This document shows, one piece after another, positions 44,066 to 52,568 of a stretch of 52,730 bases of DNA (the stretch's first letter is position 1; each line of letters opens with the position of its first letter). Made by a program: the position numbers and the translations under genes. The DNA is from Lachnospiraceae bacterium A4 (GTDB taxonomy: Bacteria; Bacillota; Clostridia; Lachnospirales; Lachnospiraceae): the NCBI GenBank assembly GCA_000403215.2, contig KE159549.1, positions 108,489 through 161,218 on the forward strand. Direction: 5' to 3'. Below the pieces are notes generated by a model. That model worked only from the letters and a program-made list of their open reading frames with translations, had not been told where the DNA came from and made no database searches.

Positions 44066-45760
44066 ATGAAGCGATTGCACAAAAAAATAACTGCGCTGTC
44101 TCTCAGCCTCAGTCTTTGCGCTGCTGTTTTGGCAGGGTGCGGCGCACCAAAGCAGGTATCTACGAAAACGCAGGCGGAAGTGTCCACGCAAGCACCGGCG
44201 CCAGCGGAAACGCAGGAGGCCGCACAGATCGAAACGACCCAAGAGATCTTGGCGGAGGTGGAGGAGACGGCAGGAAAAATGCCGGCGGGAGAAATTTACA
44301 TAGAGCCTGTTGAGGGGATTTCAGACGATTTTATCCGTGGTATGGATGCATCTTCCGTTCTGGTTGAGGAGAACAGCGGTGTGAAGTACTACAACTTTGA
44401 TGGCGAAGAGCAGGACGTTTTTCAGACATTGGCAGAAGGCGGCGTCCGTGAAATCTCAGAAAAATATCAGAAGGATATTTCGATTGCGATTCATTACACG
44501 CGGATTACGGACAAAGCACAGGTGGACAGTCTGGTAGCGAATCTGGAAAAGTCAGAGATGGACTATGATATGATCGGGCTTTCGTTCTATCCGTTCTGGG
44601 ACGGGTCGATGAGCAACATGCAGCGTGTGGTTGAGCTGATTCAGGAGAGATATGGCAAGAAGGTATTTATCGCGGAGACTTCCTATTGTTACACGTCGGA
44701 GGACGGTGACGGCAGTGGAAACAGCCTTGTCGGTATAGATGATTTGGCTGAGGGATATCCGGCGACAGTGCAGGGGCAGGCAAGCATGGTGCGCGATGTC
44801 TGTGCGGCAGCACATGAAGCTGGCGCGCTTGGCGTGTTCTACTGGGAGGGCGTATGGCTTCCAGTCGGGGAGGCGACAGCGGACAATTCCCCTGTTTGGG
44901 AAAAATATGGCAGCGGCTGGGCGAGCAGTTATGCGGCGGACTATGACCCGGAGGACGCTGGATTGTATTATGGCGGCTGTTCGTGGGATAATCAGGCAAT
45001 GTTTGACTTTGAGGGGTATCCATTGGAATCCCTGAAGGTATTTAAATACTTAGAAACAGGCTGTGCGGCGCCGCTGAAGGTGGATTCAGTGCCAGCGCTT
45101 CATGTGACCTGCAATGTCGGCGGTGAGCTTATTTTGCCAGAGCAGGTTGATGTGATCTATAATGACCGCTCAGCAAACAAACCGTCCGCAGTGACATGGA
45201 ATGCGGCGCAGCTTGCAGCAATTGACATGAATGCTGGCGGTGTCTATGAGGTCACCGGATCGCTGGAAGATGGCACTGCGGTTACGGCCACCGTCGAGAT
45301 TAAGATGGATAACCTTGTGCGGAATCCGAGCTTTGAGGACAGCGATACCTCTATGTGGAAGGTCACATATGAGGGCACTGACAATCCGACGGATTATCAA
45401 GTCAATGAGGTGGACGCACACAGCGGTGAGGTTGCATTTCATTTCTGGTCGGAGGATACAGAGATGGACTTTTCTATCGAACAGGAGTTTACAGATTTGG
45501 AGGCGGGCACATACCAGCTTATGACCTACGCGCAGGGCGGTGATCTGACGGAGGGGGCCGCTATGGAGTTGTATGCAGTGACAAGTGACGGGGAGCAGAC
45601 AGAACCGTTTATGGTGACAACCTACAAGGACTGGAAGAATCCCACAATCCCGCAAATCAAGGTTTCAGATGGCAGTCTCACGATTGGGGTGCGTATCAGA
45701 TGCAATCCTTTGAGCTGGGGAACGGTAGATGATTTTGTATTGAACAGAGTATCAGACTGA
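44066..45760 (+). CDS. GH53 galactanase-derived lipoprotein with Ig-like and CBM61-like domains, catalytic core deleted
   Basis: The signal ends in lipobox VLAGC (C25), followed by a Thr/Glu/Ala linker. GMDASSVLVEENSGVKYY and DGEEQDVFQTLAEGGV are the start of an endo-beta-1,4-galactanase barrel. At residue 127/128 the sequence jumps to REISEKYQKDISIAIHYT, a later segment. The block with the acid/base Glu (GNE motif) is missing, while the nucleophile E204 in IAETSY remains. After the barrel come a Big_4-like domain (about 345-415) and a CBM61-like galactan-binding domain (about 420-564). It may bind galactan but should not cleave it. Confidence 0.85.
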   Translation: MKRLHKKITALSLSLSLCAAVLAGCGAPKQVSTKTQAEVSTQAPAPAETQEAAQIETTQEILAEVEETAGKMPAGEIYIEPVEGISDDFIRGMDASSVLVEENSGVKYYNFDGEEQDVFQTLAEGGVREISEKYQKDISIAIHYTRITDKAQVDSLVANLEKSEMDYDMIGLSFYPFWDGSMSNMQRVVELIQERYGKKVFIAETSYCYTSEDGDGSGNSLVGIDDLAEGYPATVQGQASMVRDVCAAAHEAGALGVFYWEGVWLPVGEATADNSPVWEKYGSGWASSYAADYDPEDAGLYYGGCSWDNQAMFDFEGYPLESLKVFKYLETGCAAPLKVDSVPALHVTCNVGGELILPEQVDVIYNDRSANKPSAVTWNAAQLAAIDMNAGGVYEVTGSLEDGTAVTATVEIKMDNLVRNPSFEDSDTSMWKVTYEGTDNPTDYQVNEVDAHSGEVAFHFWSEDTEMDFSIEQEFTDLEAGTYQLMTYAQGGDLTEGAAMELYAVTSDGEQTEPFMVTTYKDWKNPTIPQIKVSDGSLTIGVRIRCNPLSWGTVDDFVLNRVSD

Positions 45761-45768
45761 CGAAATAT

Positions 45769-45800
45769 AAAAATGGCACATCGCATGATGTGTCATTTTT
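45769..45800. terminator. Bidirectional terminator between GH53 and NUDIX genes
   Basis: A 14-bp stem (one G-T pair) is formed by 45769-45782 and 45787-45800 with loop GCAT, and an A run and a T run flank it. It overlaps the stop of the minus-strand NUDIX gene at 45793, so it can end both transcripts. Confidence 0.82.
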
Positions 45801-46371
45801 GTGCCTGCACTTTATCCACCAGTACTTTTTCGATTAGCTTTTTGTAAATCCATGTCACAAACCAAGGCTCTTTGGGCACTTTTAATGCGTCCTCAAAGGA
45901 CCACCACTGTACGGCTTGGTTTTCGTTTTCATTCACAAGCAGCGCTTCATTTTCGTCTGCTTCCGCCAGATAGGTAACGTTCATATGCAGATGACTGGAT
46001 ACGTAATTTCCATTTTTGATATGGCCATCGACCGTTAAGATTTCCAGACTGAAAATATCCGGGCGCACGAGGACGGCGTGCCGAACGCCAGTTTCCTCTT
46101 GCAGCTCGCGCAGTGCCACCGCGCGCAAATCTTCGATGCCGTCTGCGTGGCCGCCAATCCATGACCATGAGTCGTAGATATTGTGATACACCATCAAAGT
46201 CTTTGTGCGCGCCTTGTTGATTGTCCAGATGGAAGCTGAAAAATGGGCAGTCTGGTTTTCACGGCTCAGATAATCTGGGTGATGTGCCATATAGTCGAGC
46301 ATACGCGCCCGATCGCAGGCTTCCTGCTGGTTGCAGGGCTGGTAGTTTTTTATTTCCTGTAAGAGCTTCAT
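45793..46371 (-). CDS. NUDIX hydrolase
   Basis: The 192-residue product has a complete NUDIX box: GGHADGIEDLRAVALRELQE is followed directly by ETG, matching Gx5Ex7REUxEExGU. Before it, SIWTINKARTKTLMVYH and SWSWIGGHADG are the usual strands. The substrate is a nucleoside diphosphate linked to another group; which one is not deducible. GGAGAG precedes ATG 46371. Upstream to 46636 I see no further gene that I can support. Confidence 0.9.
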   Translation of the reverse strand: MKLLQEIKNYQPCNQQEACDRARMLDYMAHHPDYLSRENQTAHFSASIWTINKARTKTLMVYHNIYDSWSWIGGHADGIEDLRAVALRELQEETGVRHAVLVRPDIFSLEILTVDGHIKNGNYVSSHLHMNVTYLAEADENEALLVNENENQAVQWWSFEDALKVPKEPWFVTWIYKKLIEKVLVDKVQAQK

Positions 46372-46636
46372 AGAGGGGCTCTCCTTTCCCGATGCTTTCG
46401 TACAGCGAATATTCAGTGACGGGCAGTTTGACTTGCCGGTTTTGCTGACAGCACTGCGGCCAAACCTCAGCACAGACACCGCTGCACCGGCGTTTGTGAG
46501 GCAGCACTCTCAAAAGGGATTCAGCGTCAAACAATTCAAAACTTGATTTTCGTTACATTAGATGATATCAGTATAACATTTCGTGGCGCTGATGTATACA
46601 GTTTTTCAAGAATGTAGTAATATAGGTGGCAACGCG

Positions 46637-46772
46637 GTTACTGTTCACAGGTCAGGAATGCGCTGAACTGCGCATTCCGTGAGAAAACGTATAGCTTGCA
46701 ATGCAAAAATCCATTTGCGAAGCAAATTTTGCATGGATTTTTGCCTGTTACTGGAACGGAGTGAACAGTAAC
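46637..46772. repeat. Three-hairpin palindromic element
   Basis: The outer arms GTTACTGTTCAC (46637-46648) and GTGAACAGTAAC (46761-46772) are perfect 12-bp inverses. Inside lie GGAATGCGC/GCGCATTCC (46655-46663 with 46670-46678) and GCAAAAATCCAT/ATGGATTTTTGC (46703-46714 with 46733-46744). The latter encloses TTTGC-GAA-GCAAA. The shape resembles a MITE- or REP-like repeat or a structured RNA. It codes for nothing. Confidence 0.65.
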
Positions 46773-46838
46773 GTAACGTGCCTTCTAAGTTAGTCAATTC
46801 AAATTTTCCTACAATTTTCCTATAATTCCTTAAACCAG

Positions 46839-46867
46839 TTGACAAGCTGGTCTACTAATTGTAGAAT
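46839..46867 (+). promoter_or_regulatory. Promoter and candidate operator of the BlaI-type gene
   Basis: TTGACA (46839-46844), 17-base spacer, TAGAAT (46862-46867). The inverted repeat TCTAC-TAATT-GTAGA (46851-46865) overlaps the spacer and -10, where BlaI-type repressors bind, so the pair is probably autoregulated. Confidence 0.72.
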
Positions 46868-46903
46868 AAAAATAGGTTTACAGTCAGTAGAACGGAGGAA
46901 GTC

Positions 46904-47263
46904 ATGATGGAGTACAAATTAGGCGAAATCGAAATGAAGTTTGCAGATTTAATCTGGGAGAATGAGCCAATTACGTCAGGCGAGCTGGCAAAACGCTGTG
47001 AAAAAGCACTCTGCTGGAAAAAATCGACCACCTACACGATACTGCGGCGGGTGTGCGACAGGGGATTGTTCCGCAATGACAGTGGTATTGTGACTTCGTG
47101 CGTGTCTAAAATGGAATTTTTAACCAAACGGAGTGAACAGTTTGTGGAGGATACTTTTGAAGGCTCCCTGCCAAGGTTTCTGACTGCGTTTACTGCGGGC
47201 AAAAGACTTTCGGAGAGGGAGGTGGCAGCGCTCAAGAAAATTATAGAGGCAAACAGCCGGTGA
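46904..47263 (+). CDS. BlaI/MecI/CopY-family repressor
   Basis: The 119-residue product has the winged helix of BlaI repressors: LGEIEMKFADLIWENEPITSG, ELAKRCEKALCWKKSTTYTIL (the recognition helix) and CDRGLFRNDSGI. The C-terminal third is the dimerisation and cleavage region. Normally a BlaR1-type sensor protease triggers its inactivation. GGAGG lies 6 bases before ATG 46904, and the sensor gene follows 135 bases later. Confidence 0.92.
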   Translation: MMEYKLGEIEMKFADLIWENEPITSGELAKRCEKALCWKKSTTYTILRRVCDRGLFRNDSGIVTSCVSKMEFLTKRSEQFVEDTFEGSLPRFLTAFTAGKRLSEREVAALKKIIEANSR

Positions 47264-47293
47264 GGTTCGTGTGAGAAGAACGAAGTTTTACAC

Positions 47294-47323
47294 TGAGAAA
47301 TGCCTGAAATACGGCATTTCTCA
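47294..47323. promoter_or_regulatory. Hairpin between repressor and sensor genes
   Basis: TGAGAAATGCC (47294-47304) pairs with GGCATTTCTCA (47313-47323), 11 bp with an 8-base loop and no T run. It may be a processing or attenuation site that sets the ratio of repressor to sensor. Confidence 0.45.
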
Positions 47324-47398
47324 TCTGGATTTAATCCGCGGCAAAGGCGACATGGGGTGTAATATGAACGTTTGTTTAGAAAGGAGGTGCATAGGGAT

Positions 47399-50008
47399 AT
47401 GATAGTACCAATTATATTTTCAAGGGTTCTCACAATGAGTCTGACGGGTGGAATTGTGATTGTGCTGGTGCTGGTTATGCGGTTGTTCTTGGCGCGTCTG
47501 CCGAAAATATTCAGTTATCTGTTGTGGGGCGTGGTGCTGCTAAGACTGTTGTGCCCGGTTTCGTTTTCGTCTGGATTGTCTGTTTTTCAGGTGATAGCTC
47601 ATGCTGGTATAATACAAACAGAAGGCAATGAAGCGCAGGCATTGCCGCTTCGCTTCCCGTCTGTGAATTGGAATGCGGATTCATATGCGGATACGAATGC
47701 AAATAACACATCAGTTTTTTATGTGGAGGGGAAAACAGGAAGCAATGCGGCCCCAATGACAGCACTAGATGTACTTTATAATAAGAAAGAAGCCGATATG
47801 TCAGGGCATGATTCCCCAAGCAATGTCCAGACAGTCTGTGCAGCGGTCTGGCTATTGGGAAGCATGGTTTTATGGCTTTATAGTATTGTCAGTATCATTC
47901 GCCTAAAACGTCAGTTGATTGGCACAGTCCCCGACCAAAAGAGTACCCACAACAATATTTATCTGTGTGATTATATCCACACGGCATTTGTGATGGGCGT
48001 GCTGCGTCCGCGAATTTATCTGCCAACCACGCTCACGGAGACAGAGCGCCATTATATCCTGCTTCATGAGCAAACACATATTAGGAGAGGCGATCATGTT
48101 TTCCGTCTGCTGGCGTTTCTGGCGCTGTCGCTTCATTGGTTTAATCCACTCGTCTGGTGTGCCTTTTTCCTGTCAGAAAAGGATATGGAAATGTCATGTG
48201 ACGAGGCGGTGATGCGCCAGATGGGCACCGATTTGCGGGCAGCGTACTCTGCTTCTTTATTAAATCTGGCGAGTGGAAAAAAGGTTTTTGCGGGGGCGCC
48301 GCTTGGCTTTGGCGAGGGCAGTGTGAAGAGCCGCATCAAGAATATTATGCGGTATCAAAAAACAGCAGTGTTCGTTGCCGTTCCGGGATTTGTGCTGGTG
48401 GGGATTGTGCTGGTAGCGCTTGCAAGCAACCCTGCCAGAGACAGCGCAGTGAGCGCGGACGGGAACCAAAACGAGGAGGAAAGCAGAGACTCTTGGGGCA
48501 CTCATATAAATGAGAAGCCGCGCGGGGAGGATTGGCATCGGGAAAGCGCTGCGGACGAGCAGAAGCAGAACGCAGCTTCGCAGGCGTCGTCTGGCGCGGC
48601 AGAAGCAGAGGGCAGCGGAGAAAGAATGATGGTGTCTCCGGCGGTGGTGACAGACCAGATGGTGTGTGATATAGATGGCCCTGTTTTGGATTATGCAGAT
48701 CACAAAACGCTGATATTTCATCATAATTTTGGACTTTTTATCTATAATATTGGCGAAAACAGACTTGACAGCACCGTCAATTTAAAAGAGCTGGGGTGCC
48801 TTGATGCAAAGGGGCAGCTAAACTGTGAGATTTTTGTCACAGAGGATGGACAAAGGGTTGATCTGCATCCACTGGACACCGACAGGCTGTATGTGTATAA
48901 TGTCACCGACAGACGGCTGACGCAGGAGGCGTATGATGGCACATATTACGAGGAGCACAACATGGACTTTTTCGTATCGCGCAATCAGACAAAGAATTGT
49001 GTGTACCCGGACTATACGGTGTGGCGTTCAAAGGACTGTGTGCCGCTGAGCGGCAGTCAGACTCGCTATCTCTATCTGGAGAGCGGCAGCGGCATGGTGA
49101 TGGACCTCTATTATATGGTAGAGGCAGGTGATGGGGACGGCGAGCGCGTACAGTTTGCCAAGATTTTTGACGACGAAACTGCCCTCACACAAGGCGGCGG
49201 GCTTTTTGCGTATGCCAGTTATACTGGCTATATGGACGAGTGTGCCGCGTGGGATGGATATGGGCAGTTTGTGAATCGAGACTATGACGGTGACGGCAGG
49301 AGGGACCGCGTCTATAGGACGAACATAGGTTTGGATGATAGGTGCACCTATCGGATTGAGTTTGGAAACGGCGATGTGATTGAGACAAAACGGCTTGGCA
49401 TGGGAATCCCTGAGATACAAACCTGTGATTTGAACGGTGACGGTGTGAAGGAAATACTGATACAATTGTCATACGGGTTTAGCACAGATCCGAATGCCAA
49501 CGGAGAGATGGCATTGTTTGAAAAGAAAAATGGCAGGTACGAACCATTGATGCCGCCGGAGGAATTATATACTTCTATGAATGGAAACGAATCTGCGCTG
49601 CAAGATGGGAGTGAGATGTATCGTCCCAGTATTACAGTTGTCTGCAAAGAGCTTGGAGATGAATTTCCAGCTTGGGCGTCCATGCCGGAGAACGTGGATA
49701 AGCAAGTTCCGGCACGGCAGCTTACGGTGCAAGTAAAAGAGCTGACGGGGAATGCGGCAATCGAGAAGGTAATCCCGCTAAAGCAGGAAGCAGCTTATCT
49801 CTTGGAAGGGGCGGAGGATACATTAGATCACCAAAGCGTCAGCTATAAGACAGAGATTGTCAATGATGGAGAGCGGGATTTGCTGGCGTTTTATTTCGAA
49901 GCTGTCAACAAATGGTATCTGGATGAGATCGTGGTGACAGCAGCTTACGAAAATGGGGCGCTGCATGTCGTGGGCAGCAGGTATGTGTCTGAGGCTGATA
50001 TGGAGTAG
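47399..50008 (+). CDS. BlaR1/MecR1-like M56 sensor peptidase with FG-GAP/VCBS-like extracellular region
   Basis: Residues 1-370 hold four to five membrane helices and the M56 zinc peptidase: HEQTH at 223-227, SLHWFNPLVW and SEKDMEMSCDEAVM. After the last helix (about 330-345) comes a low-complexity Glu/Ser linker. The rest is a long outer domain with DYDGDGRRDRV and CDLNGDGVKEILI, Ca-binding FG-GAP/VCBS-like loops. A beta-lactam-binding penicillin-binding domain, usual in BlaR1, is absent. It should sense an extracellular ligand and cleave the BlaI-type repressor. AAGGAGG precedes ATG 47399. Confidence 0.88.
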   Translation: MIVPIIFSRVLTMSLTGGIVIVLVLVMRLFLARLPKIFSYLLWGVVLLRLLCPVSFSSGLSVFQVIAHAGIIQTEGNEAQALPLRFPSVNWNADSYADTNANNTSVFYVEGKTGSNAAPMTALDVLYNKKEADMSGHDSPSNVQTVCAAVWLLGSMVLWLYSIVSIIRLKRQLIGTVPDQKSTHNNIYLCDYIHTAFVMGVLRPRIYLPTTLTETERHYILLHEQTHIRRGDHVFRLLAFLALSLHWFNPLVWCAFFLSEKDMEMSCDEAVMRQMGTDLRAAYSASLLNLASGKKVFAGAPLGFGEGSVKSRIKNIMRYQKTAVFVAVPGFVLVGIVLVALASNPARDSAVSADGNQNEEESRDSWGTHINEKPRGEDWHRESAADEQKQNAASQASSGAAEAEGSGERMMVSPAVVTDQMVCDIDGPVLDYADHKTLIFHHNFGLFIYNIGENRLDSTVNLKELGCLDAKGQLNCEIFVTEDGQRVDLHPLDTDRLYVYNVTDRRLTQEAYDGTYYEEHNMDFFVSRNQTKNCVYPDYTVWRSKDCVPLSGSQTRYLYLESGSGMVMDLYYMVEAGDGDGERVQFAKIFDDETALTQGGGLFAYASYTGYMDECAAWDGYGQFVNRDYDGDGRRDRVYRTNIGLDDRCTYRIEFGNGDVIETKRLGMGIPEIQTCDLNGDGVKEILIQLSYGFSTDPNANGEMALFEKKNGRYEPLMPPEELYTSMNGNESALQDGSEMYRPSITVVCKELGDEFPAWASMPENVDKQVPARQLTVQVKELTGNAAIEKVIPLKQEAAYLLEGAEDTLDHQSVSYKTEIVNDGERDLLAFYFEAVNKWYLDEIVVTAAYENGALHVVGSRYVSEADME

Positions 50009-50035
50009 GAAAGTGTATTGATAAAAGGAGAAAAT

Positions 50036-50623
50036 ATGAGAACAAATAGAAAATTCAAGGTATCATTTAATTCGCCGGTAGTGATCTGCTTCACGGCTGT
50101 CTGCTTTGCCGCGCTGGTGCTGGGCTGGCTTACGAAAGGGTGGACCACAAACGCCTTTTTCAGTGTCTACCACTCCTCGCTGCTGTCGCCGCTGACATAT
50201 GTGCGGCTGATAGGCCATGTGTTCGGTCACGCAGGCTGGGAGCATTTTATCAACAATATCATGCTGCTATTGATTGTGGGACCGCTTCTCGAAGAAAAGT
50301 ATGGTTCATCGAATCTTTTGTTTGTGATTCTTGCAACCGCACTGGTGACAGGCATTGTGAATTATGTTTTTTTCCCGCATGTACAGCTTCTTGGCGCAAG
50401 CGGCGTGGTGTTCGCGTTTATACTGCTGTCCCCTTTTACGAGCGTGAAGGAGGGGAGTATACCGATCACACTGGTGCTGGTGGCGGCGCTCTATATCGGA
50501 GGACAGATTTACAGCGGTGTTTCCAGTCACGATAATGTGTCCCATCTGACGCACATTATAGGCGGCTGCGTGGGAGCCGGGCTGGGGTATGTGATGCACA
50601 AAAATAAAATGAATCGGTATTAG
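50036..50623 (+). CDS. Rhomboid-family intramembrane serine protease
   Basis: The 195-residue product has six hydrophobic segments. Catalytic S122 lies in GASGVVFAF, and its His partner is H173 in LTHIIGG. WEHFINNIMLLL (H70, N74) supplies the oxyanion-type residues. It cleaves transmembrane helices of unknown substrates in the membrane. ATG 50036 follows AAAGGAG; a TTG at 50018 has none. It follows the sensor gene by 27 bases and may be in the same transcript. Confidence 0.9.
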   Translation: MRTNRKFKVSFNSPVVICFTAVCFAALVLGWLTKGWTTNAFFSVYHSSLLSPLTYVRLIGHVFGHAGWEHFINNIMLLLIVGPLLEEKYGSSNLLFVILATALVTGIVNYVFFPHVQLLGASGVVFAFILLSPFTSVKEGSIPITLVLVAALYIGGQIYSGVSSHDNVSHLTHIIGGCVGAGLGYVMHKNKMNRY

Positions 50624-50641
50624 TGTGAAAAGGGAGTTCGT

Positions 50642-51517
50642 ATGAAGATTGCTGTATTATCAGATATCCATGGAAACAATATCGCGCTGCAAACCTGTAT
50701 GGAATATTTAGAAAAGCAGGCGATAGATGCCTATTGTTTTCTGGGGGATTACATAGGAGACTTTCCTCAAATCCGGCAGGTAATGGATACCCTCTATACA
50801 TTACAAAAGAACATGCCCTGTTATCTGATTCGGGGGAACAAAGAGGAGTATATCTTATCTGGAATAGGGGAAGCACACCCTGAATGGGACAGTTATCCGA
50901 GCACAGTCGGAATGCTGCGATACGCGAGGCAGCATTTGACGCGTGAGGATTTGTCCTTTTTAGAAGCGCTGCCAGTCACGGCGCGCATTCATATAGATGG
51001 TATGAAAGACATTAGAATTTGTCATGGCACACAGAGGGCAGTCAAGGAACAAATGCGCCCCGGAAACAGCCAAAATAAGGAAATTCTTGCCCAAGTGGCG
51101 GAGGAATACATGCTGTGTGGTCATACGCATAGGGTCATGGCGTTGCAGGAGTATGAAAAAATCGTATGGAATCCCGGCGCTGTGGGTCTGCCCAGCATTG
51201 AAAAGCGCGATACAAAAACGCAGTTTATGATACTGCATAGCGACAATGGTGCGTGGCAGCCTGAGTTTATAGAGCTGGATTACGACATTGAGCAAGTGAT
51301 ACAGGAAATGCATGATACAGGTTTGTATGAGACTGCCCCATATTGGGCGAGGACAACAGAGTGCATTCTGCGCGGCACAAAGGTGACGCACGGAACGATT
51401 CTGGGCAGGGCTATGGCGTTGTGCGAACAGGAGACTGGCAGGTGCGACTGGCCCGCAGTGCCAGAGATTTACTGGAAGCAGGCGTTGGAGGAGATAAAAA
51501 AACGTGAAAAGTACTGA
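50642..51517 (+). CDS. Calcineurin-like metallophosphoesterase
   Basis: The 291-residue product shows the full metal-site series: MKIAVLSDIHGNNIAL (D8, H10), FLGDYIGDFP, LIRGNKEEYI, RICHGT and LCGHTHRVMALQ. It belongs with YfcE/MPPE-type phosphodiesterases acting on nucleotides or phosphoesters. AAAAGGGAG precedes the ATG. The last base overlaps the GNAT start codon (TGATG), so both are coupled. Confidence 0.88.
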   Translation: MKIAVLSDIHGNNIALQTCMEYLEKQAIDAYCFLGDYIGDFPQIRQVMDTLYTLQKNMPCYLIRGNKEEYILSGIGEAHPEWDSYPSTVGMLRYARQHLTREDLSFLEALPVTARIHIDGMKDIRICHGTQRAVKEQMRPGNSQNKEILAQVAEEYMLCGHTHRVMALQEYEKIVWNPGAVGLPSIEKRDTKTQFMILHSDNGAWQPEFIELDYDIEQVIQEMHDTGLYETAPYWARTTECILRGTKVTHGTILGRAMALCEQETGRCDWPAVPEIYWKQALEEIKKREKY

Positions 51518-52044
51518 TGGAGGTAAACAAAGCTATGGTATTTGATATTCTTTGTCTGGAGGAGAGACCGGACTTAAAGGAGCGCGCAGCGCAGTGGTTT
51601 CACGAGAAATGGGGCATTCCGCTGGAGGCGTACATGGAGAGCATGGCGGAGTGTCTGGAAAAGAGAGGCGCAGTGCCGCAATGGTATCTGGCGATGGAAG
51701 GCGGGCAGATTATTGGCGGACTGGGTGTGATTGAGAATGATTTTCACGACCGGAAAGACCTTGCACCGAATGTCTGCGCCGTCTACACAGAGGAGGACAA
51801 AAGAGGTCAGGGCGTGGCGGGCGCGCTGCTGAATACGGTCTGCAAGGATATGCGCGACAGAGGCATTGACACGCTTTATCTTGTGACAGACCACACGTCG
51901 TTTTATGAGCGTTATGGCTGGGAATTTCTGTGCATGGTGCAGGGTGACGGAGAGCCGGACATGACGAGGATGTATATCCACAGGGAGAAGGACGTGCGGA
52001 GCGATACATTAACAAATCAAGCAAAATCAAATGTTTACGGTTAG
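51517..52044 (+). CDS. GNAT-family N-acetyltransferase
   Basis: The 175-residue product has the GNAT acetyl-CoA loop: NVCAVYTEEDKRGQGVAGAL, followed by IDTLYLVTDHTSFYERYGWEF. The substrate is unknown; small amines or proteins are typical. The stop at 52044 is followed by a strong terminator at 52065. The gene starts on the last base of the metallophosphoesterase gene. Confidence 0.88.
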   Translation: MEVNKAMVFDILCLEERPDLKERAAQWFHEKWGIPLEAYMESMAECLEKRGAVPQWYLAMEGGQIIGGLGVIENDFHDRKDLAPNVCAVYTEEDKRGQGVAGALLNTVCKDMRDRGIDTLYLVTDHTSFYERYGWEFLCMVQGDGEPDMTRMYIHREKDVRSDTLTNQAKSNVYG

Positions 52045-52061
52045 AGGGAAGTAATTTCAGA

Positions 52062-52469
52062 TTAGGCGGTATAGCCCCAATTACAAGGGCTGTACCGTCT
52101 TTTTGAGTTCCTATGCGCCTTGCCGTTTTGGTTGCTGACAGAAAGGAAATTGATTTCCCCTACAAAATTGAAAACAATATCTACATTCTGTACCCGTTTC
52201 CCGTCTATCTTTTCCGGCGCATGGACTATGATTTTCTTGATAAATTCATTGACGATTGTGGGAGTGAGTTCCTTTATCCCCACATACTTGCGGATAATTG
52301 TGGCGAAGCTGTCAAAATCGCTCTTGTTTTGTTCGTAGGTATCGACTTCCTGCTGGTCTGTCTTGACTTTTTCTTCCAGTTCCCGTTATTCCGCTTCATA
52401 TTCTGCGGACAGCTTCAAAAATCTGTCATGGCTGATTGTTCTCCCAAACCCTCTTGAAAGTCCTTTCAT
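52062..52469 (-). pseudogene. Decayed C-terminus of a large serine recombinase
   Basis: On the minus strand the frame reads HDRFLKLSAEYEAE, a TAA stop at 52388-52386, then RELEEKVKTDQQEVDTYEQN and FDSFATIIRKYVGIKELTP. It goes on TIVNEFIKKIIVHAPEKIDG and IVFNFVGEINFL. This is the coiled-coil and DUF4368-type tail of TnpX/TndX-like large serine recombinases of Clostridia transposons. The catalytic N-terminal part is missing, and no start codon with a ribosome site is present. Confidence 0.78.
52065..52105 (+). terminator. Rho-independent terminator after the GNAT gene
   Basis: A 13-bp stem with two G-T pairs is formed by 52065-52077 and 52087-52099 with a 9-base loop, followed by a T run (52100-52104). 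It overlaps the end of the minus-strand recombinase remnant. Confidence 0.85.
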
Positions 52470-52568
52470 TACCTACAACACCGCACAGGGCGGTTTTGAC
52501 GGAGTTTTGAGGAAAATTCTTCAAAAAAATTTCTTTGTTTCTTACTTGAGAGTAAAAAGTTTGCACTA

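Noticed and set aside
46372-46534. Minus-strand frame upstream of the NUDIX gene as a separate small gene
   Set aside because: It needs a TTG start without a ribosome site and continues into the NUDIX gene in another frame.
46637-46772. Three-hairpin element as a tRNA gene
   Set aside because: Arm lengths are wrong, there is no GTTCRANNC T-arm or 7-bp acceptor stem, and no anticodon loop can be placed.
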